This document shows positions 1-12,096 of a DNA stretch of 64,000 nt, piece by piece. Both the position numbers and the translations under genes were made by a program. The stretch is from Phialocephala subalpina. Its lineage: Eukaryota; Ascomycota; Leotiomycetes; Helotiales; Mollisiaceae. Each line of letters begins with the position of its first letter. The first letter of the stretch is position 1. Under the pieces are notes generated by a model that did not search any database, was not told the DNA's origin, and saw only the letters and a program-made list of their open reading frames with translations. Location: contig FJOG01000040.1 of the NCBI GenBank assembly GCA_900073065.1, positions 88,853-152,852 of the forward strand, written 5' to 3'.

Positions 1-519
1 TGGGTCTTTTTGTATGTTGGCATCGTATTGGGTGTTCAAATGTGGGTTGGATGAGCTTATGAGTCGGTACTTCGGGGTTCTGTTCATAGAGTCGGTAATT
101 AGAGATGAATACATCTTCGTCTTGATGACTGCTGAGCACTCTGACTCTTTCGGCAATCAAATCTTGCTTGTGAGAAGTTGCGGCACCTGCGCGAAGCCTG
201 GCACACAGGCCTCGTGCGACTTGAGGCCACAGAGTGCGGAGACGTCAGCGTTTTCAATCCCACAACGGTCTGTCACGGGCAGCCAAGCTAGGTTGGGCAA
301 GGCTGAGATCTCGACCCGTGGAAGCAAAGGCTGGATGAAAGAGAGACTCAGAAGCTCCACACAAGGCTGAGACATTAAAAGCGCAGGGTGCCAAACGTAA
401 GAAGGAACCCGCACCGGCCGCTGAGCTGAATTCAAGTTGATGCAGGAAGAACTCATTTGGGGAGTGATTTTGGAATCGGCAGACATGAAAAGAAAACTGA
501 GCATTGCAGAAATGCCCTG

Positions 520-845
520 GAAAAGCTGGAACATGCGCTCATATGAGTACAATCTCACCAACAGCACGGCTCTCCTTCAAAAGCCGGAACATTCTCGCAC
601 CACAAGCGCAAGCACTTCAACAGCAACATGTCCTCCCCTCGAAGTTCTAGAGTAAACCTTGAATCCCCTCGCACTCGCTCTTCTCGCCCGTTTCTACTTC
701 GTACATTCTCGAGTCTCGGTCAGTGCTTTGGCATGTTCTCAAACGAATGGATGCCCCCGCAAAGCTGGGACATCCTCATACGAGAATGAGCTCTTCGACA
801 GCAACACCCCTTTCCCTCAAAAATTCTGGAGTCAATCTTGGATCA
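520..845 (-). repeat. Decayed copies of the 3' end of the neighbouring HET gene
   Basis: Read on the minus strand, the last codons and early 3' flank of the HET gene (about 845-760) recur twice further downstream, at about 665-590 and 590-520. Shared landmarks are a GTTGCTGT core (shortened in the third copy), a following ATGAG or GCGAG and a TGTYCCRGCTTT tail. The copies are only partly alike and have no open frame of their own. They look like old tandem duplications of the gene end. Positions 1-520 show no other feature I can support; the open frames there lack codon or motif support. Confidence 0.45.
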
Positions 846-2824
846 AAATCCGTACGATCCCCAGTCTCCACGTTCTCGAACCACTGCTTCATCATATCCT
901 CAAGGTTCTCAGCTTCTTCTTGTGCAGCTTCCTCGTCTCCGTATATATACCTCCACGGCGATGGAAGAGGTGGCAATCGAGGGTCTTTCTGCGTTCGACA
1001 ATCCCCATTCGCGAACATCATCACACTTTGTCCATCTTGCACATTCTCTTGCCTTGCGCTCCAACCAGAAGGAAGTGGACCCAGTAGAGCTTCAGCATCC
1101 ATGATTCCAGGAACATAACAAGACCCAACAATTCGAAAGCGTTTCTCCTCTGAGAGTTCGTCTAGTCGTAAAATGAGAGGAAGGTAGCAACCTAGGATGA
1201 CAGCCACGCGGTCTCCGAGCCTAGCAGATGGAGGACCGACCCCAATATGACCCTCACCTGTCTTGAAGAACGACCGGCCTCCGATCGCTCGCCGGATTTC
1301 GTACAAGATCTTGCCTGCCGCCTCTGGATCTAAGTAGCTTGGGTCATCGAGGTTATTCAGGTCTGTTAAGAATGTCCTGACTTCATCCAAACCAGGCCAG
1401 ATCTTCTCTCTAACAGGATTCTTCTCAGCCATCTGTCCACCCACAATCATTTCCGCGAAATAACCAAAACTAAAATGACCCCTGATGCCTTCGGACATTG
1501 ACAGCTGCATCCATGATCGACAAATTTCTTGAATCTCGGTACCTGTTCTGAACGACATTACGAGCGGAGAGGCGTAGCTCAGACTCCCAACCACGACTCC
1601 TTCGATGCTAAGACTACTACCAGGACTCCCCACAGTTGGAAAAGCACGAGAATCACCAGAACATCGGCCATTAAAATTCGTTGTATTGGTGCGACGCCAA
1701 TCAGGAACCCAAGATGGAAGATCAATGTCCTGAGAAGTTTGGGATATTTCGCAATAGGCGAAGAGTTCGGCGTCACCTAGCTTTGATAACCATTCTTTTG
1801 CAAAGTTTGTATACACTTCTTCTACGGTAGAAAAATAATCGGGGACAATAATTCTGCTACGCTCGGGGTACAGAAGACTGCGAATTGCATACAGCCGGTC
1901 GCGAGGATCACTGCAAACCAATTTCCGAGTGTGATTCAGGGTATGTGAGAGACCATTGGCGGTAGCTTTGCATCCTCGTCGAATAATTGGCCCGACAGGA
2001 TTGGTAAGCAAATTTCCAAAGTCCAAATATTCGATAAGTTCATCTAATACTGCAGACTTCATCCAGATCCACTCAAGTCCAGAAGTTGTGATTTTCCAGT
2101 CGAGGCTTTTTTCACCAACCACGAGGGTAGCTTTCCGAGCCAACACAATTTCCTGGAACACCCAAAGCCGTGAAAACCATTCCCGAGTAAGAATGTCCTT
2201 GACTGCAAACCAACTTTCTTTGTGAGATATTAAAACTTCTGTGTTATTCCCCAAGGTATTGGGCCAGCTTCCTGGCTTTGTCTTATTCGTCATTTCGTCC
2301 GGATCGTACGTGTTGCCTTCTCCTATAAGCTTCAGGGTCTGCAAAGCAAGATCGCTATTGGGACTGCTGGGTCCCAGCCACACGATAACTTCACGGGCAT
2401 TATTGTAAATCGAGCCCATTTCTACGACTTCCGAGCTTCGCTCATCCATGTCGCCCTGGTTGATACAAATCGCGTCAATCCACAATGTCCTTGGCTCGGC
2501 GGGACATCGAAGGTGTTGAAGAGCGGCGAAGAGATTCTCAGCAATGCCCAAAGTAGAGGATCTCTTGTGGCGTTTCCTCGTCTTCTGCGGCTTGGAGGGA
2601 TTGAAGAGTCTTCCCAATTTGTGAGAAGCTTTGCGCACGTAAATTGTCTCTGTCGGATCGGGATATCCCCATGCGTAAGACAGTGCTTCATAATCTGGGT
2701 TCGTTGACAGTTGAGCGTGGAGTATCTCAATCTGAACATCAGACCCAGGAAGACCAGGCTGCAGCCTGACCAATCGAATCTCCGAACGGTCCGGCGGCAA
2801 AGGAGTGTATTGGTACTTCTCCAT
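776..2824 (-). CDS. HET-domain protein (heterokaryon incompatibility type)
   Basis: Single-exon frame of 682 codons. The frame is open upstream to 3049, but I choose the ATG at 2824 because HET proteins of this type begin with a YxYxPLPPDRSEIRL-like stretch, seen here at residues 4-18. HET motifs are clear: YEALSYAWG (45-53), LWIDAICINQGD (114-125) and AREVIVWLGP (143-152). A basic insert (about 76-90, KPQKTRKRHKRSS) separates the first two and could be a nuclear localisation signal. The C-terminal half has no domain I recognise. HET domains are fungal cell-death effector modules in non-self recognition; whether this gene acts in incompatibility is inference. It stands alone, and relics of its 3' end lie just beyond the stop. 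Confidence 0.85.
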   Translation of the reverse strand: MEKYQYTPLPPDRSEIRLVRLQPGLPGSDVQIEILHAQLSTNPDYEALSYAWGYPDPTETIYVRKASHKLGRLFNPSKPQKTRKRHKRSSTLGIAENLFAALQHLRCPAEPRTLWIDAICINQGDMDERSSEVVEMGSIYNNAREVIVWLGPSSPNSDLALQTLKLIGEGNTYDPDEMTNKTKPGSWPNTLGNNTEVLISHKESWFAVKDILTREWFSRLWVFQEIVLARKATLVVGEKSLDWKITTSGLEWIWMKSAVLDELIEYLDFGNLLTNPVGPIIRRGCKATANGLSHTLNHTRKLVCSDPRDRLYAIRSLLYPERSRIIVPDYFSTVEEVYTNFAKEWLSKLGDAELFAYCEISQTSQDIDLPSWVPDWRRTNTTNFNGRCSGDSRAFPTVGSPGSSLSIEGVVVGSLSYASPLVMSFRTGTEIQEICRSWMQLSMSEGIRGHFSFGYFAEMIVGGQMAEKNPVREKIWPGLDEVRTFLTDLNNLDDPSYLDPEAAGKILYEIRRAIGGRSFFKTGEGHIGVGPPSARLGDRVAVILGCYLPLILRLDELSEEKRFRIVGSCYVPGIMDAEALLGPLPSGWSARQENVQDGQSVMMFANGDCRTQKDPRLPPLPSPWRYIYGDEEAAQEEAENLEDMMKQWFENVETGDRTDFDPRLTPEFLRERGVAVEELILV

Positions 2825-5121
2825 CGAATGTGGCGCTTCCGAAATGGCGTATCTGGATGTTCTGATGATGGAGGGAGATTGAGCTGCTACCAGAGTTGGA
2901 AATGTTGTGGTAAAGAAACGAGGCGCACTCGAAGAGAATAGAAGCTTAGCGTCAGCCTCACTCCTGACACCCGAAAATGGACACCGAGCAAACGATAGGC
3001 TGTAACAACATGTCCTGCATGTCCACGAGCGCTTGAGACATCTCAACAAATCAGCTCGTCAGAACAGCGATGAAAAAAAGCAAATTGAAGCGCAAGAACA
3101 CGAAATACACTATGCAAAGCAGGCAGTACGTGAAGTCCATCCTCCTCAACGAAGGACATTCGCACAGCAAATGAGCATGAACAATATCGAGACAACTGTG
3201 TCGAGCTCACTAATGGAGCAAAAATATTGGAGAAAGTTCTGAAGTCGCGATCGCAAACATAATTTCAAGGTCGCGAAAAGTGGATCCAAGCACGTGCTCT
3301 AGCGTCTTGGCACCGTACCTCGACGAAGGAGGAAATCTCGAACTCGAAAACCTAGACCGATTGTCCCAACACTCGAGGTACTTTGAACGTACTTTCAAGG
3401 CAAAATTTGACCATCATCAAACCTTTTCTCAGGATATCATTCCATTCAAATTCTCTGCGATCAGGTCCTGCAATCTGCTATGGCCAATGACCTTTTCGAT
3501 CCTTTGAAGAATATCGAACTCAACCTAGCAATTGCCCCGTGCTCTATTCTCCAACTGGCACGTTTCTAAGCTCAGATTCGGTGAATGCCCCCAACTTCTC
3601 CATGCTTTGGCCTATTACTTTCTGAAATATCACGGGAGGGGTATAATCAAGTATGCATTCAAACCCGTCAAGATGATCTCGAGAGCGAACTTTATATCTA
3701 GAAAGAACAAAATATGACCATACGATTTGCATGGTAGACTCTGAAATTCTCACCACCTATCTCACCTCCAAACAACCAAGCCCGAAATTCGATCACGTAT
3801 CACAGTACTGAGTCCTCGCCTAGCCACAAAGATCATGCTCCTCTTCTTCTACCCCACCCATCTTTTCCTCAGTGATTTGCTTTCGCACGCCATCAACAAG
3901 ACACAGATGGCAAGTAACTCGCTTGCTTGGTGGAAGAGAGCAGGAGAGCAGCAGAGCCGAAACGAAATGCTAGATAGTCGAACTCGATGCTTGCCAGCCA
4001 GGCCAGCAATGAGAGAGGCGAGAAATGTGTGATGCTGATAATCAGGAGAAATATGTCGTCGGGATGAGATCTTGAGGAATATGTCTGGGTTGGATGAGTA
4101 GCGAAAGGTGATTAGGCGACCAAATTGATAGTAGACTTGGCGTAAGCATGTTGGGTTCGTTCTTGTTCCTGAGGAGTTGGGAGAATGCCGTTTATAAAGT
4201 TGGAGCCACGGTGATACTTCCAGTCTCTGTCCCTCTGTTTGCATCTCGAGAGCTATTCTCTGTTTTCAGAGACTAGAACGGAACGCCTTGCTGGGCCCCT
4301 TGGTCGACAGATGGAACACAGCATGTGAAAGCAGGGGTTGCAATGCCAAGCAAAATTGTTGAAGGGGTAACGTTCGATACAAAATGAAATGCATTGAATT
4401 TAAGAATGAGAGTTTACCCATCGAATAGCTGCTAGCCTCAGATCCTGATTTCAATACCCCAGACCTGGAGGTACAATCAAAAGGCAGTAACCTGTCACTT
4501 GACAAACTGCAATTACACAAAACACAAGTCAAGCAATGCATTCTTACCAAACCAAAACCCTCATATCACCTCAAACACCCAATCAAGCAGGGACATTATC
4601 ATCAGAAGAAAACCAGTATGTTGCATTTGCATTGAATTCGCTGATCGCACTCGATTTACACCTCAACACCATGATATGATTCGCATGCGTTCTTTCTTTG
4701 CTCTTTCCCACCCATCAATCCTTGCATAATAGACGACGCATGAGAAAAGAAACGCTCCTGCCTGTAGAAAGAAGAAGAAAAAAAGATTCGGGTTTTCAAA
4801 GTCCAGAGTCTCGAAAAAGATCCTCCATTATCCTTTCTTTTCCGCTCTGCTTATACATTCGACAATTCTGATTTGATTTCGTTCTGGAAAACGCTTGAAA
4901 GCCTAGCCGAGCTGGTCGCTCACTGTCGTAAGGTGTAGATGTCCTGAATGTTTGATTCCATTCCGTGACTTCTCGTGCTTTCGACGAGCAATTTGCTGAC
5001 AGGCTCTCTCCTTGGTTGGTAGAAAGGGATGGGGTATCGGAGGAGCAGAGGACCGAGATGGTGGGTCGAAGGGGGAAATGTGCATCGGTGTCTGTGTATG
5101 GTCGGAATATTATCGGAGGCG
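2825..5121. other. Intergenic, no supported gene
   Basis: About 2.3 kb between the 5' end of the HET gene and the 3' end of CDC42. Open frames are short (under 135 codons), on both strands, without recognisable motifs or convincing splice pairs. I see no tRNA-like cloverleaf with a GTTCRANNC T-loop and no inverted repeats of note. Confidence 0.5.
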
Positions 5122-6007
<886 letters not shown>

Positions 6008-7153
6008 TGTTCCAATCTCAGCCCTTCCAACTTGCGATCACCAACCCGAGACAAGATGCTCCGCGAACCACTTCTCTTCTTTTCTACAGCTTCGTGATTG
6101 TGCTGCTCTGCCCGCGGGAGGGAGACCGACGCGGAAATCGAGATGGAATGGGCGTGGAGATGGAGAAAGGTTGTCGTGATGGAATTCTTGGGGCACGAGG
6201 TAGTCGGGTCTCGTAGACTAACGAACCGATAAAGCTGACCCTTTTCGGATTAACTCCGGATAAAGTCAAGGACCGAGATAATTCACCCGCGGATTGGGAT
6301 CCAAGACACAGCAGTCAACAACTCGAACTCGATTAAGATTTTCTTCAACCTCAATGGGATGGCGAGTGTTGTGCAGCAGCGAACGGAAGCAGTGACAAGG
6401 AGACAGAAGGGACCAGAACCTGATTGTCGCAGGGATGGGGATGCCCGATGGTGGCGGATCAGACAGATGGTGATTCAGGAAGGTGATGAGGCAGGAAGGC
6501 AACGACTGGATTGAGGCAGTGTGTCTGGAGTGCCGTCTGCTTGGGGAAGTCGTGAAACAGCGACCGAGGGAAACACGAAGGGAGACAGCTGTGATTGGGA
6601 TAGCAGGAGGCAGACCCGCTACAATAGGGATGGATCTGCTGTTGGAACAATCTGCAGGAAATGAACGACTGGTCTGCAAAGGATTGTGATCGAATACGAG
6701 GTGGCAGCAGATATTGCTAGCGAATGAAGATATATTCCACAATGAGCAGGAGTGCACAACGAGCCGGTCGAAGATGTGATATTGATGCTGGAGCAGGATT
6801 GATACGAAGGGCAGCAGCCAGATTTGTTGGGCGTTCCTCGATTTGTTGTTTTAATTTCCCCTTCTCCATCAGCTCCTCCATTCCCCAGTCACTTGCTTCT
6901 CCTCTGCACCTCTGGCATCCTCGACCAGGGTTCCCAGCAGAATACCGCCCATTTGCCCTACCGTCCCTGAACACCACCGCACGCACGATACAGAAGCAGG
7001 CGCGTCGCGTGGGATAAGACACGACTACGGGATATAAGCCACGACTAAAGATATCGCGACACGACCATCTGCAACCACTCATCCACCATCAACCACTACA
7101 AGAAATTACATTCGGCCAGCCAAGTCCAGATTCACAGCCGCCGCTAGGGAATC
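6008..7153. other. Shared 5' region of CDC42 and the VMA22-like gene
   Basis: About 1.1 kb between divergently transcribed genes. It should hold both promoters and leaders. It has many short purine-rich stretches and no open frame with coding character. No clear TATA box or long repeat was seen. Confidence 0.4.
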
Positions 7154-7940
7154 ATGGCTTCCTCCGTCTCCCTATCTCTCGAAATCGACTGTCTATTCGA
7201 ACACTACCTCTCTCTCCTCGACCAATACACTACTCTCCGCACCCAACTTAGTGCCCTGCAAATATCGGTACGCCCCTATTTTCCGAACTCTAATTCTACG
7301 CTCTGTCCTCTTACTTGCTACTTCCCCTCTTGCCACTTCTCACTGACATTTTGACGTGAAGGGTCAACAGAATCTTGCTAGAGCGAAATTCCATGCCCCG
7401 AATGGAGTGGTGTATGGGGAGGGCATGTATGATGGGCGGATGCAGGCTGTGAGGAGATGTCGTGTTACTGAGGATCCCGATGGTGTCGTGGAGGTGACAG
7501 CTGGAGGAGGAGGGGTAGAGACGGAGAAAGAGAAAGATTCGGATGCTTCCGAGAAGGAGAAGGGGGACACTGCAGATGCAGATGCAGAGGACGAGAATGA
7601 CAACACTGCTGCAGATGCAGGTGCGGCGAACTCCTCTTCGAATGCCGCAGACGAATATACGGAGAAGGCAGACGAGAAGAAGAATACGAAAGCGAAAGAC
7701 CCCGCACGAATGTTCGGCCTCCTTACACCGGAAGCTTTGAAGAAGGCGCAGGCAGATTCGATACAGATGGTTGAGAAGACAATACCTGAGCTCTGTCGTG
7801 TTAATGCAGAGATGTTAGAGGTTGAGATCAAGATCCGTCGAGCGAGGAAATATAGATCGAAAGCTGAGGAGAAGGACTTGAAGGAGATGGGGGAGAAGGA
7901 GAATAACCCAAATGTTGCTGGACTTTCGATAGAAGCATAA
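7154..7940 (+). CDS. vma22: V-ATPase assembly factor Vma22 / CCDC115-like
   Basis: Two exons, 7154-7267 and 7362-7940, joined over a 94-base GTACGC...AAG intron, giving 230 residues. The N-terminal helix (LEIDCLFEHYLSLLDQYTTL) and the following GQQNLARAKF resemble the coiled-coil opening of Vma22/CCDC115. The C-terminal block FGLLTPEALKKAQ... with IPELCRVNAEML matches the conserved end of that family. Between them lies a low-complexity acidic insert (about residues 85-140) rich in D, A, E and N, which is usual in filamentous fungi. Vma22 works with Vma12 and Vma21 in the ER to assemble the Vo sector of the vacuolar H+-ATPase. Assignment rests on recognised family pattern, not on a search. It converges on the DNA ligase gene, whose stop lies 394 bases downstream; that gap holds nothing I can name. 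Confidence 0.68.
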
Positions 7941-8333
7941 TTGAAATCTGATGGAATTTGGCTATCAATGCCTGAGGAGAATTCGTTTGCAAAGTGTACG
8001 AGGGATCTTGACAATTTTCACTCTTGAATACCTCGATTCTCATGGCGGAAGTGATGTCATGTTGGGGAGTACCAGAGTCGGGATTGTTCAGATCCAAATT
8101 CAAGAAACTGGATTGCAGAACACTTGACGCAAGTACGGACATTGAAGGTCGTGAAAATCATCGAATTTATTTGATGCTAGCAAATCCATGCAAAGGCAAT
8201 GCAATGTCCCTCCCTGAGCAGGAGAATCATTAATGTACAACCCATTTCCCCCAGCTATGCGACCAAATCCACCGCAAAACGCCAGAGCAGAATGTCCCAA
8301 AGTCCCCAGTGCATTGAAAACCGCGACTTTAAG

Positions 8334-11169
8334 CTAATACTCGAAGTCGTCGTCAACTGCCGGACCCTTACTCTTCGTAACACTCTCCTGCTTCCTATAC
8401 ATCTCAACCACCTGCCTACTACTAGTCGCCATATCAGCCTTCTTATCATCTCTCACACGAATGAATCTCGGGAATCGCAGCGAGATACCCTTCTCTCCAT
8501 TCCCCTCCAGACCATCCTTCGCACCAGCCTTGTATCGAGGCGAGAGTGTCAAGTCGGCAGTCTTGACTTCCCAAACATACTTTGGCTCGAACCAGACATC
8601 AGGTTGATGAGCATTGCCAGAGGAGTGGGAGTAGAATGGCTTCTGGCGATCGATGACGATGGCTGAGAGAGCGGTATGCAGTTCTTCGAGAACAGCTTCT
8701 GAGAATCCTGTACCGATGTTACAGACTGTCTCGTAGGTCTCGGTGGTGGTATTATAGCACGCGAGCAAGAATGCACCGTAGACCGAAGTTCGCTTGCCTT
8801 TACCATGGTAAGCACCCAAAACGACGAGATCGAGCGAGTCACCAATGCCAGAGAGATAGTCCTTCTTGATCTTCAGCCAATTGCGACTGCGCTTGCTGGG
8901 TTCGTAGCCAGACTCGCTGCCGTCAAGCATCTTGACCATGAGGCCTTCGCAAGAAGCCTTCATAGACTCATCGAGGAAGTGTTGGATCTCATCGATCTCT
9001 TGGCCGTTCATGCTGGTAGCGAAAGCGAACTCTCCTTCGACTGGTGTAAAGGCCTCATGGAGAAGTTCGCGTCGCTCACGCAAGGATTTCCCAACGACTG
9101 CTTCGCCATTGAGGAAGAGGAGATCGAATGCGAAAACGCAAACCTTAATCTTGACATCTTCAATCTTGACATCCTTCTTCTTGCGGGTCATGAGTTGCTG
9201 GAAGGGGAGGACCTTCTTCTCAACCATATCCCAGGCAACGGTCTCGCAATCGAGAACGAAGCTCTTAGTATCGGACTTGACCCAGGTTGGCAATTTGGCG
9301 AGAATGTCTGGGTATTTCTTGGATAGATCTTCAGAATTGCGAGAGAAGATGGCTGCAAGTCCGGCTTCGGTCTTCTTCGCAGCAGAAGCTGGGCCAGCGT
9401 ATTGAAGCTTCGAATCCTTCGACACATAATGGATCTGGGCTCGCTCTCCATCGTACTTATATTCGCAAGTGAAGGTCTGGTTTTCGAAACGGTCAAGGAC
9501 TTCAGTGATAGCCTTAGTGGGTTTGGCCAACATAGGCTTCAGAGGGACTCCAGGTTGTAGCTTGCAGTGATCCTTGAGCTCGAAGATGCCATATTTGAGC
9601 ATCGCAGGAATAATGACATCGTAGCTTGGAGCCTCACTGTGGGGACGTTAGCTGGAATAGAATGAAGAGATTTGTGACTCTTACCTGTAGACAGCTTTAA
9701 GAATAGATTCGCCTTCAGCGAGCTGCTCTGTGCTTGGCACCTTACTGGCGTCTTTAGATTCGACGTCGTGGCATACCATTGCCTGAGCCAACGAGACAAT
9801 GACGGTTCTCTCCGCAAGTCCAAGACGTAATTTCCCCTCAAGAAAGCGAATAATGAATTTTGCTTCGCTTGGGCCACCCTTGTCCTTTGTAATATCAACT
9901 TTGCCAGAGGTATGACCATCGGCTGCCGACAGCATCTTCTTGATAAGATCGACCTTACGTTGTTGAGCTCCGTTACCCGAAGTTGTAGCAACATCCATCA
10001 GACCCTTGTGAACACCTCTAACGGTCAGAGGCTTCGGCTTGAACATGGTCGGTTGATTTGCTCGAGACTTGACGGCAACCAGACCAAGATCTCCAATCTC
10101 CTTCTGATCTTGCTTGATAATTTGCAAGCTTCGACCAGTAGACTCGCCAATAGCCTTCATGATCAATGACTCGCCAATACCGAGCTCAATACCAGCATAA
10201 TCAGCCGCGAGCCTGTTGATCATTAGCAGGACAGTGGGTAGGAGATCATCTGGCGTTAATCGGAGGACTTGTCGAAGGAAGAGCGAACAATGCGACTGAA
10301 TGATGAGTCTCTTCGAGGTCATCTCAACAAGTGAGAATGTCGTGCATAAAGCTGCGTAAGGGACCGGATCTCCGGCCTTCCAGTCGGGATATGGATCCTT
10401 GGCCTTCGCCTTTAATGTGGTCTGAACCTTCTCACGAGCCTTTGCGGCGGCCTCGGGCCTCTCGTCCTCGCTTTCTTCGTCTTCCTCGATTGCCTCGTCG
10501 CCTTCTGAAGCAGCAGCGGATTGCTTTGAGCCTCTTCGTGCCAGAGCTTCCTTTGGCGGAGTGCTGACCTCCTCCTCATCCTCAATCACTGGCTTTACAG
10601 ATCGTCGAGGACGCTTCACAAGAGGCTCTTCGTCTTCATCCTCTTCCTCCTTCACTTCTTCCTTCTTGACCTTCGACTTCTTCTCTGTCTTGGCTTCCAC
10701 TTTCTTCTCGTCCGTCCGCGATCTCTTCTTCTTGTCGTTAGGCTTCACATTCTCCTTGTCGTCCTTCCTGGCTTTCTCCTTGACCTCTTTCTTGACTTTT
10801 GGCGTCACTTCTGCATCCTCTTCCTTCTTGACTGCTAGCTTGACTTCAGCATCCACATCGCTATCCGCCATCTTAACATCAACCTCATCCTTAGCATCTA
10901 CTTCTGGCTTTGCCTCTAACTTCTCTGACTTTTCGTCTTCCATCTCAGCATCCTCATCTTTCTTGACTGGCGGCGCAGCTTTGGACGAGAAGGCAAGCGT
11001 TGACTGCTTGCTTGGAGCCTTTGAGCCATTGGGTTTGCCAAAGAACTTGCTGTTTGCGAAGAACCCGTTAGCATGAAAGTACAGCCATATTCAGGGACAG
11101 TAAAGGAACAAACTTTATAGAGGTCTGCGGATTCTTGACGTACCCCAGAGTAGCTTGCTTGGGAGGCAT
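8334..11169 (-). CDS. cdc9: ATP-dependent DNA ligase I
   Basis: Three exons: 11144-11169, 9685-11049 and 8334-9636, giving 897 residues. The short first exon plus the start of exon 2 encodes MPPKQATLGKFFGKPNG, a PCNA-binding PIP box (QxxLxxFF, residues 5-12). A long Lys/Glu-rich tail to about residue 220 is typical of nuclear ligase I. Exon 2 carries the DNA-binding domain. Exon 3 holds the adenylation domain with the nucleotidyl motif KYDGERAQ (adenylated Lys near residue 524), then FDLLFLNG, the motif SCEGLMVKML, WLKIKKDY and the OB-fold end with AYHGKGKRT and SLRFPRFIRVRDDK. The enzyme seals Okazaki fragments and repair nicks. It is intact and is transcribed divergently from the AsnRS gene. 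Confidence 0.96.
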
Positions 11170-12096
11170 TTTGCAGAATGACCTAAAGAGTGATTGTTGA
11201 GTGCGTATGAAAAGAGACCTAAGAACTCTGGGAGAAGCCACAATTGACGACTCCTAGAGTAGGGGCCTCGCTTCGGAAAGGGGTAGCTAGGCGGGATTTC
11301 GTGCTGCCGGACGAAAACGTGAAGGTGAAATCCGCGGCGGAGGTTGTTTGAGAAAGGTAGAGGTGAATTCCGCGGCGGAGTTGTTGGAGGAAAGTCGATA
11401 GTTGACTACAGATAAAGAATCAATCGTGACCAGAGGGCTCACTTCGGAATCGGGGACCCAGGCGGGATTTTGTGATGCCGGAAGAAAAGGCGGAAGTGAA
11501 TTCCGCGGCGGAGGTGTTGGAGGAAGGTTCCGGCGCCACAATCTGTCGTTGAGATCGATGAATGATCACAGGACAATGATTTTAAAGAATAGTACGTGAT
11601 GAGTTTGATTGAGACGTGATGAGAGTCGCGTTCATCAAGAAGGATGACCAGTTGTGATGAATGGCGAGGTGTTTCGTTGAAAGAGGCTGTCGTGAGAAGG
11701 CAACGATGGCACTTGGCTAAGGCAGATGCACGTGGTCCCGCTTTTCCCAGCCTAATCCTCGAATGTATTAGTGTCGTCTGAGCTGCGGAGAAACAAATGA
11801 AGAACAACAGAAATCATTACAGGTCGTGGTGGCCAGAGTCAACATCAGATATCAGAACAACTTTGTTCAAGTCGCGTCAAGAAATCAATGTCGCGTTCAG
11901 CACGGGCCTTCGTGTAAATGGATTCGGTAGCGGTGTTTCTTTCCGCCTAGCGTCTTCGTTAAATGCACGCCGTTCCAGAATAGCGCCATACCCCTTACGG
12001 TGACTCAGGGCAGAGTTAAAGCGGTGAGTCTTCAATTCCCCCACCACAAAAAGTTCAAGCTCCCCTCAATTCAGTTAAGACACGAAGCACGCGACA
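11170..12096. promoter_or_regulatory. Bidirectional promoter of DNA ligase I and AsnRS, with direct repeats
   Basis: The 927 bases between two divergent housekeeping start codons must carry both promoters. A segment of about 100 bases near 11253-11360 recurs imperfectly near 11429-11530. Each copy has CTTCGGAA..GGGG, GGCGGGATTT and GTGAA(A/T)TCCGCGGCGGAG. A third partial copy of the last block lies between them, near 11360-11390. The CCGCGG core is palindromic. I see no perfect MluI cell-cycle box (ACGCGT). No protein-coding frame is supported here. Confidence 0.5.

Noticed and set aside
14..567. Overlapping open frames on both strands at the left edge
   Set aside because: They are antisense to each other, have no motif, and lie in or next to decayed HET 3' copies.
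7364..8014. Minus-strand frame of 216 codons opposite the VMA22-like gene
   Set aside because: Ser/Phe-rich shadow of the acidic plus-strand insert; typical antisense artefact.
10561..11076. Plus-strand Ser-rich frame opposite DNA ligase I
   Set aside because: Antisense of the Lys/Glu-rich N-terminal tail of the ligase.
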